Source: Salibacteraceae bacterium
Lineage (GTDB): Bacteria > Bacteroidota > Bacteroidia > Flavobacteriales_G > Salibacteraceae
Assembly (NCBI GenBank): GCA_018401875.1
Contig: JAGYJZ010000013.1
Location: 21,922-85,921, forward strand
Length of the DNA stretch: 64,000 nucleotides
Reading direction: 5' to 3'
The position numbers and the translations under genes are program-made. Shown one piece after another: positions 55,931-64,000 of this stretch. The notes beneath the pieces were generated by a model, which did no database searches, was not told the DNA's origin, and worked only from the letters and a program-made list of their open reading frames with translations. Positions within the stretch are counted from its first letter, which is position 1. Every line of letters starts with the position of its first letter.

Positions 55931-58180
55931 ATGAAAAGAATACTTACCGCTGTTATTGCCCTTTCACTGCTCACAGGATCAGCACTAAAAGCTGACGAAG
56001 GCATGTGGCTTCCCATGCTGGTGAAGCGCCTCAACATTGCCGATATGCAAAAGCATGGGCTTCAATTAAGTGCTGAAGAAATCTACAGCGTAAACAACTC
56101 AAGTTTGAAAGATGCCATCGTTGTGCTCAATGGCGGTTCATGCACAGCTGAAATGATCAGCGGTAAAGGGTTGTTCCTTACAAACCACCACTGCGCGTTT
56201 GGGGTGATCCAAGACAACAGTTCGGTAGAGCACGATTATTTGACCGATGGATTTTGGGCTATGGCTATGAAAGAAGAATTGCCAGCAAAAGGAATAACCG
56301 CTGGATTTTTAATTGAAATGCGCGATGTTACCAACGCCATTCTCGGAAACGTAAGCATCACCCTGAAAGGAGCTGAAAGAGACGCTGCCGTTAGAGAAGC
56401 GATGGCCAAAGCCGAAGAGGAAATCAAAGCCGATGTAGAAGCGCATTACGACATTCGCATTAAAAGCTTTTTTGAAGGAAACGAATACTACGCTTTCGTT
56501 TATGAAACGTTTAGAGACGTTAGATTGGTGGGTGCGCCCCCATCATCGATTGGGAAATTTGGTGGCGATACAGATAATTGGATGTGGCCGCGTCACACAG
56601 GCGACTTTTCTATGATGCGCGTTTATTCAGGTGCTGACGGAATGCCAGCTGATTATTCTGAAGACAACATCCCTCACCAACCAAAACACTTCCTTCCTAT
56701 TTCATTGAGCGGAGTGGAAAAAGGCGACTTCGCCATGATCATGGGTTACCCAGGTAGCACCGATCGCTATTTGAGCTCTTATGGTGTTGAACAAGAATTA
56801 ACAGTAAGGCAGCCGAACACCGTTAAGGTGAGAGAAACCCGTTTGGCATTGATGAAAGAAGACATGGAAGCCAGCGATGCAGTGCGCATCAAATACGCAT
56901 CTAAATACGCTGGGGTGAGCAATTACTGGAAATACTTTATCGGTCAGCAGCGCGGTTTGAAGCGATTGAAAGTGAAAGAGAAAAAACAATCACTCGAAGC
57001 TGAATTCCAAGAATGGGTGAATGCCTCTGAAGAACGCAAAGAAATTTATGGCGATGTGTTAAAAGACTGGGAAGAAGGTTTTAGTTCGTCTAACGAAACA
57101 ACACTCTACCGCACCTACCTCAACGAGTGTGTGTTCGGCAGCGAAGCATTACTTATGGCTTACCGCACCTCGAGATTGGCCGCTGCGCTCAATGCAGAAC
57201 CTGCAAATCAAGAAGAGATTGACAGCCAAGTAGCGCAAGTGAAAGCCTCTGCAGAAAAATTCTACAAGGATTACAACCAACCTACAGATCAGAAAGTAAC
57301 GGCTGCTTTGTTTCAATTCTTTTCTGAAGACATTCCAGCAGCGCTTCAGCCTAAGTTCTTTAAAGATCAAGTATCTAAAAATAAAGGCGATTTCAGCAAA
57401 TTGGCAGAGAAAATGTTCGCCAAGAGCATCTTCCGCTCGAAGGAATCGTTTGATGAATTCTTGAATGACCCTTCTGCAAAAACACTCGAAAAAGATATGG
57501 TATATAGCTACATGACTGAGTTTTTGAACCATTTCAGAAGCGAAGTTGCCCCAATGATGGGTCCATCGCAAGAAAAAATCGACAATTCAAACCGCTTGTT
57601 TGTGAACGGTTTGAGAAAAATGAATGAAGATGTGACCTATTATCCAAACGCCAACTCAACGATGCGCGTTACCTATGGAAATGTATTGGACTATTATCCA
57701 GCCGATGCCATTTATTACAACTACTACACCACCATTGATGGCATCATGGAGAAAGAAGACCCAAGCAATGACGAATTCATCGTTCCAGCGAAGTTGAAAG
57801 AATTGTATGAAAAGAAAGATTACGGTCGTTACGGTCAAGATGGCGATTTGCGCATTTGCTTTCTAACCAACACAGACATCACTGGTGGTAACTCTGGAAG
57901 CCCTGTAATTAATGGAAAAGGAGAATTAATCGGCTGTGCATTTGACGGCAACTGGGAAGCCATGAGTGGCGACATCGCGTTTGAGCCAACGTTGCAGCGA
58001 ACGATAGCGGTTGACATTCGTTATGTATTGTTTATCGTTGATAAATATGCAGGCGCAAAGCACTTGATCGATGAAATGAAATTAGTGACCAATGAGCCTG
58101 CAACACCAACTCTTGACAGTCCTGCTGCACCCGTTGACGCAATTAAGAACGACACCCGCGCCAGTATGAAAAAGGGTTAA
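55931..58180 (+). CDS. S46-family dipeptidyl peptidase, DPP7-type
   Basis: 749 residues from ATG 55931 with a signal peptide (1-19, cleavage near ALKA). Catalytic triad segments: TNHHC (H86/H87), GGDTDNW (211-217) and GGNSGSPV (S655). Residue 673, which sets specificity, is Gly in FDGNWE; DPP7-type enzymes have Gly here and accept hydrophobic P1 residues, whereas DPP11 has Arg for Asp/Glu. These periplasmic enzymes release dipeptides for amino-acid uptake. Followed by a methyltransferase 2 bp later. Confidence 0.93.
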   Translation: MKRILTAVIALSLLTGSALKADEGMWLPMLVKRLNIADMQKHGLQLSAEEIYSVNNSSLKDAIVVLNGGSCTAEMISGKGLFLTNHHCAFGVIQDNSSVEHDYLTDGFWAMAMKEELPAKGITAGFLIEMRDVTNAILGNVSITLKGAERDAAVREAMAKAEEEIKADVEAHYDIRIKSFFEGNEYYAFVYETFRDVRLVGAPPSSIGKFGGDTDNWMWPRHTGDFSMMRVYSGADGMPADYSEDNIPHQPKHFLPISLSGVEKGDFAMIMGYPGSTDRYLSSYGVEQELTVRQPNTVKVRETRLALMKEDMEASDAVRIKYASKYAGVSNYWKYFIGQQRGLKRLKVKEKKQSLEAEFQEWVNASEERKEIYGDVLKDWEEGFSSSNETTLYRTYLNECVFGSEALLMAYRTSRLAAALNAEPANQEEIDSQVAQVKASAEKFYKDYNQPTDQKVTAALFQFFSEDIPAALQPKFFKDQVSKNKGDFSKLAEKMFAKSIFRSKESFDEFLNDPSAKTLEKDMVYSYMTEFLNHFRSEVAPMMGPSQEKIDNSNRLFVNGLRKMNEDVTYYPNANSTMRVTYGNVLDYYPADAIYYNYYTTIDGIMEKEDPSNDEFIVPAKLKELYEKKDYGRYGQDGDLRICFLTNTDITGGNSGSPVINGKGELIGCAFDGNWEAMSGDIAFEPTLQRTIAVDIRYVLFIVDKYAGAKHLIDEMKLVTNEPATPTLDSPAAPVDAIKNDTRASMKKG

Positions 58181-58181
58181 T

Positions 58182-58913
58182 ATGAGTAAAGAATGGTTCG
58201 AAACATGGTTTGATACCACGTATTACCATCTGTTGTATAGAAATAGAAATGAAGTAGAAGCGCGGCAGTTTATTGACGCGCTTCTACATTTTTTAACCCC
58301 CAAGCCCAACGCGCATTTCATTGATGTGGCTTGTGGAAAAGGCCGACACTCGAAATACCTCCATAGCCTCGGGTTTAGGGTTACGGGCATCGATCTTTCT
58401 GAAAACAGCATCAACGAAGCGATGGAAGATACCGCCCACCTCAAAGGAATCGATTTTCATCAGCAAGACATCCGACAGTCGTTCCCCGAGCGCGATGCAG
58501 ACTTTGCGGTCAATTTATTTACCAGTTTCGGATATTTCGAGACCTATGAAGAGCACCAAGCAGCCATGACCAATATGCTGGAAAGCCTGAAGCCGGGAGG
58601 TAGAATAGTGTTGGATTACATGAACGCTTCAGAAGTATTGCTTTCATTAAAGCACGAAGAATTGAGGGAAGTGGATGGCGTACATTTTAAAATCAGACGC
58701 TACATTGAACAAGGCTGCATCATCAAAGAAATTACCGTGCGCGATCATGAGCAGGAACAAATCTTTGAAGAACGCGTGAAAGCCTATTCGAAATCTGATT
58801 TGGAAAAATTGATGCGCAATTCAGGTTTTAAAATTTGTGCGACTTTTGGTTCGTATAACCTTGAGCCTTATTCAGAACACAGTTCCAGGGTTGTTTTAAT
58901 TGCTGAAAAATAA
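58182..58913 (+). CDS. Class I SAM-dependent methyltransferase
   Basis: 243 residues. Motif I VACGKGRHSKYLHSLGFRV, acidic motif TGIDLSENSINEAM, motif II VNLFTSFGYFETYEEHQAAM and GGRIVLDYMNA fit a small-molecule methyltransferase (methyltransf_25 type). It lies directly behind the peptidase and 2 bp before the ZIP transporter, so the three probably form one transcript. Substrate unknown. Confidence 0.88.
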   Translation: MSKEWFETWFDTTYYHLLYRNRNEVEARQFIDALLHFLTPKPNAHFIDVACGKGRHSKYLHSLGFRVTGIDLSENSINEAMEDTAHLKGIDFHQQDIRQSFPERDADFAVNLFTSFGYFETYEEHQAAMTNMLESLKPGGRIVLDYMNASEVLLSLKHEELREVDGVHFKIRRYIEQGCIIKEITVRDHEQEQIFEERVKAYSKSDLEKLMRNSGFKICATFGSYNLEPYSEHSSRVVLIAEK

Positions 58914-58915
58914 AT

Positions 58916-59614
58916 ATGATCGTTTACCTCATCGGTTTGTTGGTGTCTTTTGCGGCTGGAGCCTATTTCATATTCAGCGCGCCTACGAAAAAATCGTGGA
59001 TTTACTTGTTCTTGTCGGCCGGTGGTGCGTATTTGATTACGATACTTTTCACACACATTTTGCCCGAGCTGTTTGAAACGCTCGGAGAAAAAGCAGGCAT
59101 CGTCTTGCTCATCGGATTCTTGATTCAAATTGCCCTTGAAAATTTCTCGAAAGGAATCGAACACGGCCATGCGCATGCTTCCACTTCAAAAACAGCACTC
59201 ATCATTTCATTTTCCGCACTCTGTTTACACGCCTTGATCGAAGGAATGCCCTTGGCCTCTTCCCTATTTTCATCGATGATAGATTTTGATCAAGAATTGA
59301 CTATTGGCATCATGTTGCACAAAATTCCTGTGGCCATCACCTTGGCTACATTGCTGATCAAATCCGGTATAAAAAAGGCGAACGCCACCATTTGGCTGGC
59401 CGTCTTCATTGCGTGCACGCTGGTAGGCTCGGGTATTCAACACTATTTTGGTGGCGATTCTACCGACCTTATGTTCATGAGCTTGGGGTTGACTGTGGGC
59501 ATTTTACTCCACGTGTCAACCACCATTCTGTTTGAAAGCAGTGATCACCACAAGTTGAGTCCGAGCCGCATTGCCGTTATTTTAGTGGGTGTAGCATTGG
59601 GTTTACTTTCCTAA
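58916..59614 (+). CDS. ZIP-family metal transporter
   Basis: 232 residues with about eight predicted transmembrane helices. Metal-site motifs: HALIEGMPLA in helix IV and MLHKIPVAIT in helix V, plus a cytoplasmic histidine stretch (EHGHAHAS). ZIP transporters import zinc or other divalent metals. Overlaps the convergent mazG end by 4 bp. Confidence 0.9.
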   Translation: MIVYLIGLLVSFAAGAYFIFSAPTKKSWIYLFLSAGGAYLITILFTHILPELFETLGEKAGIVLLIGFLIQIALENFSKGIEHGHAHASTSKTALIISFSALCLHALIEGMPLASSLFSSMIDFDQELTIGIMLHKIPVAITLATLLIKSGIKKANATIWLAVFIACTLVGSGIQHYFGGDSTDLMFMSLGLTVGILLHVSTTILFESSDHHKLSPSRIAVILVGVALGLLS

Positions 59615-60390
59615 CCCTTTCTGAAAGCAGTTTTAGCTTCTTGCCAAATCGCCTCCATTTCTTCCAGCGTCATATCAGCCATTTTCTTGCCTTGAGCGGC
59701 AGCTTTGTCTTCTAAATACTGAAAGCGTTGAATGAATTTTTTATTGGTTCGCTCCAATGCATCTTCAGGATTAACGCCAACAAACCGCGAGTAATTGATC
59801 ATGCTGAACAACACATCGCCAAATTCATCTTCGATGCGCGCGTGGTCTGCCCCTTTTTCAATTTCAGTTTGAAGTTCGTCCATCTCTTCCTTCACCTTAT
59901 CCCACACTTGCTCTTGTTTGTCCCAGTCAAAACCAATGCCTCGAGCTTTCTCTTGAATGCGATTGGCCTTCACCATAGCAGGAAGTGATTTTGGCACACC
60001 TTCTAAAACAGATTTCTTCCCTTCGGCCAATTTTATTTGCTCCCAATTGCGCTTTACGTCTTCGTCATCCTTCACTTCTACATCGCCATAAATATGCGGA
60101 TGCCTGCGCACCAGTTTGTCGCACACACTGTTGAGCACATCATCAATGGAAAACTCTTTTCGCTCATAACCGATTTGCGCATAAAACACCACATGCATCA
60201 TCAAATCGCCCAACTCTTTCTTGACCTCTTCCATGTCGTTGTCGATGATGGCATCGCTCAATTCATAGGTTTCTTCGATCGTCAAATAGCGCAATGACTC
60301 GATGGTTTGCTTTCTATCCCACGGACATTTTTCTCTCAGTTCAGTAATAATGTCTAACAATCGCTCAAACGCTTCCAACTCTGGTCTCAT
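59611..60390 (-). CDS. mazG: Nucleoside triphosphate pyrophosphohydrolase MazG
   Basis: 259 residues; two tandem MazG domains. The first includes CPWDRKQTIESLRYLTIEET and EELGDLMMHVVFYA with EEVKKE; the second includes EKARGIGFDWDKQEQVWDKV and IEDEFGDVLFSMIN. The enzyme removes aberrant dNTPs and can lower (p)ppGpp. Family length, monocistronic. Confidence 0.95.
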   Translation of the reverse strand: MRPELEAFERLLDIITELREKCPWDRKQTIESLRYLTIEETYELSDAIIDNDMEEVKKELGDLMMHVVFYAQIGYERKEFSIDDVLNSVCDKLVRRHPHIYGDVEVKDDEDVKRNWEQIKLAEGKKSVLEGVPKSLPAMVKANRIQEKARGIGFDWDKQEQVWDKVKEEMDELQTEIEKGADHARIEDEFGDVLFSMINYSRFVGVNPEDALERTNKKFIQRFQYLEDKAAAQGKKMADMTLEEMEAIWQEAKTAFRKG

Positions 60391-60456
60391 CTATTCCGTT
60401 TTTATAGGTGTCAAATAAAAGTTCAAAAGAAACATATCCTTTGCAACTTTGCTCAA

Positions 60457-61536
60457 ATGTTCACACGTACTTCTGTCATATTATCAACGTTGATGCTTAT
60501 TTCATTTGGACTTTTGGCTCAAGAGCGCGAATGGGGAGTGGAATGGAGTTATGGTAGAGGTTTCTTGCTGCCGCACCGCGCCATAATGAATCACTTGCCA
60601 CAAGGGCCCGCACAAACCGTTGAGTTGCGGATTTTCGAGCAAACCAACGGCAGTAAATCGTGGCAACACCTCTACAAATTACCACAAGTTGGTGTGGTGC
60701 TAAAAGGGTTTGACCTTGCCAACCGAGACTTGTTGGGTTTTGGAATTGGAATCGCAGGGTTCTTTTCATCACCGGTTATTTCAACCGATCGTTTTTCCTG
60801 GAATTTAGAAATTGGCGCAGGGCCAGGCATTGTGAGTAAACCATTTCATGAAGATGAGAATTACAAAAACATCGCCATTGGCAGCTATGGCAATGCCTTC
60901 GTTTTTCTAGGTCAGCGCTTCCTTTTTCATGCAACCGATCAATTGGATATTACATGCGCCACTGCCTTTAATCATTTTTCCAATTCGGCCTTTTCACTTC
61001 CAAACCTCGGACTTAACTATCCCACCGTCTCGCTGGGAATGAGCTATACATTTAAGAAAGCTCAAGCAATTGACACGCTGCCTTCTTCTGCACAAAAGCA
61101 ATCCGGAAAATGGATTGCGGCTTTTGGTGGAGGGCTGAAGGAAGTTCCCGATCCGAAGTATGTAAAGTTCCCGACTTTTTCGTTGATGGCAGAGCGCAGT
61201 ATTGGCCTATCGAAAAAAAGCTCAGCTGTGGTGGGCATTGATATCATGTACAACGCTGGACTTTATGCCAACCGAAATGCTGATAGCGCTACCGTTACGC
61301 CCGTTGGAAACACGCAACTCGGATTAAAAATAGGATACAATTTGCACATCGATGAAGCACAGCTTTTCCTGCAGGCCGGTTGGTATGCGATCAATACGAA
61401 TGAAAAAGACGACAATTTTTATCACCGCGCAGGCATGCGATACTTTTTCACCGAGCATTTTGGAGCACATATCGCCTTGCGTACACACTTATTTAGAGCC
61501 GACTATTTTGAAATTGGAATGGCATATCGTTTTTAG
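60457..61536 (+). CDS. PagL-like lipid A deacylase / acyloxyacyl hydrolase family
   Basis: 359 residues: signal peptide (1-21, ending LLAQ), outer-membrane beta-barrel with strands such as GFGIGIAGFFSSPVI and LNLGLNYP, the PagL-type active site HFSN (173-176, His and Ser) and a long extra C-terminal half that ends MAYRF, also strand-rich. PagL removes the 3-O acyl chain of lipid A. Bacteroidota homologues of this doubled length are common and not well characterised. Its stop overlaps the next start by 29 bp. Confidence 0.85.
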   Translation: MFTRTSVILSTLMLISFGLLAQEREWGVEWSYGRGFLLPHRAIMNHLPQGPAQTVELRIFEQTNGSKSWQHLYKLPQVGVVLKGFDLANRDLLGFGIGIAGFFSSPVISTDRFSWNLEIGAGPGIVSKPFHEDENYKNIAIGSYGNAFVFLGQRFLFHATDQLDITCATAFNHFSNSAFSLPNLGLNYPTVSLGMSYTFKKAQAIDTLPSSAQKQSGKWIAAFGGGLKEVPDPKYVKFPTFSLMAERSIGLSKKSSAVVGIDIMYNAGLYANRNADSATVTPVGNTQLGLKIGYNLHIDEAQLFLQAGWYAINTNEKDDNFYHRAGMRYFFTEHFGAHIALRTHLFRADYFEIGMAYRF

Positions 61537-62245
61537 CCTGGCACTCGTGCTGAGTATTAGCGCCTGCCAAAAGGAAGGTGCCGGGTGCTTTGAATCGCGT
61601 GGTGACTTGGTTTCTGAACAGCGATCGCTCGAAGGTTTTGAGGATGTATATGTGGATGGCAGGGTGAATGTGGTGTTGGTGCAAGACAGCCTCAACTTTG
61701 CGGTAGTTGATTTCGGTGAAAACGGCATAGCCGGAATAGAAAGCTACGTTGAAAACGGTGCGCTTTACATCGATGAAATCAATCAATGCGACTGGATGCG
61801 AAAAATATATCCGCTGCCTTTGGTGGAGGTGCATTACACTTCATTCAGCAATCTGTACTCAAAAAGTGCCGCTGAAATTCGATTCGAAAACTTCTTCACT
61901 TCCGATTCGCTGAACATTGAAGTAAATGATGCTGCTGGAAGCATCCAATTAAACGCGAAGTGCCAAGCCATCAACATTATCTCACACACGGGAGCCACCG
62001 ATATCAGAGCGGAGGGAACGACAGACGAGCTCTACATCTACAATTCGAGCTATGCACCTATTCGCACTGAAAAGATGGACGCGCGCATTGCATCGGTGCA
62101 CAACAATTCTTCAGGCGACACCTACGTGCGCGCATCCGAGGTGTTGAATACCACCATTGAAGAAGATGGCGACATTCATGTGTTTGGAGGTCCAGAAATT
62201 AGAGGTACGCAAAAAGGTGTGGGACAAGTTTTTATAGCCGATTAA
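61508..62245 (+). CDS. GIN-domain (DUF2807) lipoprotein
   Basis: 245 residues from a TTG at 61508, which places KLEWHIVFSLALVLSISAC as the lipoprotein signal (Cys about 20); no ATG fits. The body is a parallel beta-helix of the DUF2807/GIN family: FEDVYVDGRVNVVLVQDS, then many short turns with NSSGD and SSYA. Function unknown; often an auto-aggregating or envelope-stress-linked protein. The start lies inside the upstream gene (29-bp overlap), so translation is coupled. Confidence 0.8.
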   Translation: MKLEWHIVFSLALVLSISACQKEGAGCFESRGDLVSEQRSLEGFEDVYVDGRVNVVLVQDSLNFAVVDFGENGIAGIESYVENGALYIDEINQCDWMRKIYPLPLVEVHYTSFSNLYSKSAAEIRFENFFTSDSLNIEVNDAAGSIQLNAKCQAINIISHTGATDIRAEGTTDELYIYNSSYAPIRTEKMDARIASVHNNSSGDTYVRASEVLNTTIEEDGDIHVFGGPEIRGTQKGVGQVFIAD

Positions 62246-62301
62246 GCCTTCTTGTGACATCGATCACTCGCTATACTAGGCGCTTTTTATACCTTCGCAG
62301 C

Positions 62302-62487
62302 ATGAAAATCATTCTACTCGCCATCGGACTTTTAGCCCTTGCATTTGCAGGAATCGCCATTAAAATTTGGGGTAAAAAAGGCGGTGAATTTGCGGGCACT
62401 TGTGCGAGCAATAATCCACTTTTAAAAAATGACGAAGGTTCGTGCACCGTGTGTGGCGCACGTCCTACTGAACAGTGTCAAAAGTGA
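62302..62487 (+). CDS. Small membrane-anchored cysteine protein
   Basis: 61 residues from ATG 62302: an N-terminal transmembrane helix (IILLAIGLLALAFAGIAIKI), then GTCASNNP and CTVCGARPTEQC, four cysteines that could bind a metal (Cys pairs about 34, 48, 51, 59). It resembles small Bacteroidota membrane or secreted proteins and, loosely, NqrM-type maturation factors, but the similarity is not decisive. A TACCTTCG promoter-like element lies 4 bp before the ATG. Confidence 0.55.
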   Translation: MKIILLAIGLLALAFAGIAIKIWGKKGGEFAGTCASNNPLLKNDEGSCTVCGARPTEQCQK

Positions 62488-62592
62488 TCACCTTCGCGCT
62501 CAAATCATTCCTTTTATTTCAACCTGAGGAGTGCCTTTTTCATGCCTAGCGTGAAACTTAAAGGCTAGAAAACACTTCCTTAAAATGAAGTC

Positions 62593-63375
62593 TTATTGAC
62601 CAACTCCTTCGATCAAAAAGGGTGTTTTTCCGTTGGTGATGATCACCTTGCCGTTGTTGCTTTCAGCCAGTTTCAAAAAGGCTTCTATGCTCCGCAATTC
62701 AAGAATTTCATTTGTTAATCCCTCCGACAGTATCATTTGAGCATCGCGTTGACCTTTGGCTTGGATCACTTTTCGCTCAGCCTCCAAACGCTCCTGCTCT
62801 AATAAAAACGTCATTCTCATCACTTCTTGCTCGGCCTCTAACCTGCTCTCGATTGAATTATACAATCCGGGAGGAAGCTGAATGGTTTTCAATAAAACCG
62901 CTTCTATTTCTATCCCTCTGTTTGTGAGCTGTTCATTCATTACTTGAGCAATGGCAAGTTCAATTTCACCGCGCTTGCCTGAGTGCATATCCTTGGCCAT
63001 GTATTGTGCGCAAATGTCAGCAGATGCAGACCTAAATACGCTGCTGATGATGGTTTCATAATTATTCCCCAATTGCTGGATGAGCATTGGTACCCGAACC
63101 TCGTCAATCCGATAGAGAATAGAAATTCCCGAGTTAATGTTTAGCCCTTCCTTGCTTGGCAGATTGAGGTTTACTTCCATATTCACTGTTCGCGTGGGCG
63201 CTTTAATAATTATGGTGGTAAACGGGTTGTATGCTATTGCGCCTTGCGAATACACTTCCTCTGATAATTTTCCAAATCGCTGTTTTACGCCAACTTCACC
63301 GGGTCTGATAATAGCGCAAGAACTGAGAAAAACACCACCTAAAAGGATCCCTAAAAATTTATTTACTTCAGACAT
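62593..63375 (-). CDS. Prohibitin/SPFH-domain lipoprotein
   Basis: 260 residues with a lipobox near the start (LLGGVFLSSC, Cys about 20), then an SPFH (PHB) domain: RPGEVGVKQRFGKLS, APTRTVNMEVNLNLPSKEGL, and a helical C-terminal half (SRLEAEQEVMRMTFLLEQER). Prohibitin-like proteins form ring-shaped assemblies in membranes; most have a transmembrane anchor, so the lipoprotein form, as here, is a Bacteroidota variant. The protein ends at 62593; transcription runs leftwards. Confidence 0.85.
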   Translation of the reverse strand: MSEVNKFLGILLGGVFLSSCAIIRPGEVGVKQRFGKLSEEVYSQGAIAYNPFTTIIIKAPTRTVNMEVNLNLPSKEGLNINSGISILYRIDEVRVPMLIQQLGNNYETIISSVFRSASADICAQYMAKDMHSGKRGEIELAIAQVMNEQLTNRGIEIEAVLLKTIQLPPGLYNSIESRLEAEQEVMRMTFLLEQERLEAERKVIQAKGQRDAQMILSEGLTNEILELRSIEAFLKLAESNNGKVIITNGKTPFLIEGVGQ

Positions 63376-63717
63376 GATTTAATTGTTTTTGATAAGACGA
63401 AAAAAAATGATTCGAAATTGAATGACTCCCTTTGAGTGCTCCCCACACATTTAAAAAGCACTGAATTGAAGCTTTCGGTTTCATCAAAAAACAGACCGTT
63501 TTTAATGTTCAATTGAAATTTTTAAAATGCGAACTGGCACTACCTAGAACATGAATCCAACGTTCAAATTCCAATGAATGTTTAATACTTCCTGAAAACG
63601 GTCAATCCTTTGTCGAAGGCTCAACTTGCGCAAATCACGTGAATTCGCGGTTTAATGTAACGGAGCGCTAAACGCTGTCATTGTCACTCCTTGTCCCTCG
63701 CGCCCAGTTCCTCTTCC
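63376..63717. other. Intergenic region, no feature recognised
   Basis: 342 bp between the SPFH gene and the T9SS gene. No open frame of interest, no RNA gene and no clear terminator were seen on either strand. Confidence 0.5.
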
Positions 63718-64000
63718 CTACTCAACCAAACTAAAGCTCCCGCGAAACGACCGCTGTGCGCCTGCTTCGTCTGTAAATTGAAGAACGTAGTAATACGTGC
63801 CTTCAGCTGCGGCAATGCCGTTGATGTATCCATCCCACACCATGGCCAAGCTGCCACTTTGATGCACCAATTGCCCCCAACGGTTGTAGATGAAAAACGA
63901 CACTTCAGTCATGCGGCAGTCGATGTCAACAGAAAATACATCGTTTACCCCATCGGCATTAGGTGAAAACACATTGGCGATGCGCGGTGTGCAGCGCTCC
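63718..64000 (-). CDS. C-terminus of a T9SS type B (CHU_C) protein, partial
   Basis: The frame runs off the right edge. The visible 94 residues read RCTPRIANVFSPNADGVNDV, FFIYNRWGQLVHQS, WDGYINGIAAAEGTYYYVLQ and FRGSFSLVE: a gliding-motility-associated C-terminal (type B) secretion domain. This signal directs export through T9SS, with or without surface attachment. The rest of this probably large protein lies to the right of the window. Confidence 0.9.
   Translation of the reverse strand, partial: ERCTPRIANVFSPNADGVNDVFSVDIDCRMTEVSFFIYNRWGQLVHQSGSLAMVWDGYINGIAAAEGTYYYVLQFTDEAGAQRSFRGSFSLVE

Noticed and set aside
61352..61507. ATG start of the GIN-domain gene at 61352
   Set aside because: Inside the PagL-like gene in another frame, with no signal peptide at its start.

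Overview
The window looks like a chromosome segment of a Bacteroidota bacterium, probably a flavobacterial or Cryomorphaceae-like gliding relative. Four things point there: SprB-type repeat adhesins with type IX secretion (T9SS) type A and type B C-terminal signals, a PorE-like T9SS protein, promoters of the TTG-N19/20-TAnnTTTG type, and family content such as GWxTD, MbnP, SiaB/SiaC, S46 peptidase and the 400-residue integrase with an extra N-terminal domain. The taxon is inferred from gene content only.

Layout. 1-9466 is the 3' part of a giant SprB-repeat adhesin whose reading frame breaks many times and which ends in a T9SS type A signal. 9614-10845 holds remnants of two toxin-antitoxin modules and an orphan recombination-site-like hairpin. 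10845-21385 is an intact housekeeping and envelope block: tamB, tsaD, an outer-membrane protein, an Hpt protein, two MbnP lipoproteins, a TlpA-like thioredoxin and a methyltransferase. A tRNA-Leu at 21453 is followed by a duplicated copy of its own 3' end, a broken yoeB with intact yefM, and then a tyrosine recombinase (22705-23931).

23957-31860 is the most unusual stretch: an AT-rich array of small genes separated by imperfect hairpins. Each cassette opens with a GTT core (GTTATGGGC, GTTGGCAC, GTTATAGCC) and closes with a site beginning with the complement of its own core (for example GCCCATAAC). This is the organisation expected of integron gene cassettes and attC sites, but the adjacent recombinase is Xer-like, lacks the IntI-specific insert, and the core differs from GTTRRRY. 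Several cassettes are decayed, one is present twice, and three to five still carry open genes: a TRL-like lipoprotein plus two lipoproteins, a YENQAD-repeat protein and a membrane coiled-coil protein.

31866-64000 is ordinary, mostly intact and densely packed. It contains a second SprB/T9SS protein, methyltransferases, a SET protein, pepT, a secreted vanadium-haloperoxidase-like protein, lipA-rocD, a cupin, HU, hutI, aroC, a PorE-like OmpA protein, ridA, a GWxTD protein, tRNA-Lys, smpB, pcm, a small surface-polysaccharide operon (oxidoreductase, lipoprotein, WcaJ-like transferase), siaBC, a DPP7-type S46 peptidase, a methyltransferase, a ZIP transporter, mazG, a PagL-like deacylase, a GIN-domain lipoprotein, an SPFH lipoprotein and, at the right edge, the end of a T9SS type B protein.

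Caveat. Frame breaks are concentrated in the repeat-rich adhesin and the cassette array, while unique regions are clean. Consensus errors in repeats are therefore a serious alternative to true gene decay for those two regions. All family assignments come from reading the translated sequence; no search was run.
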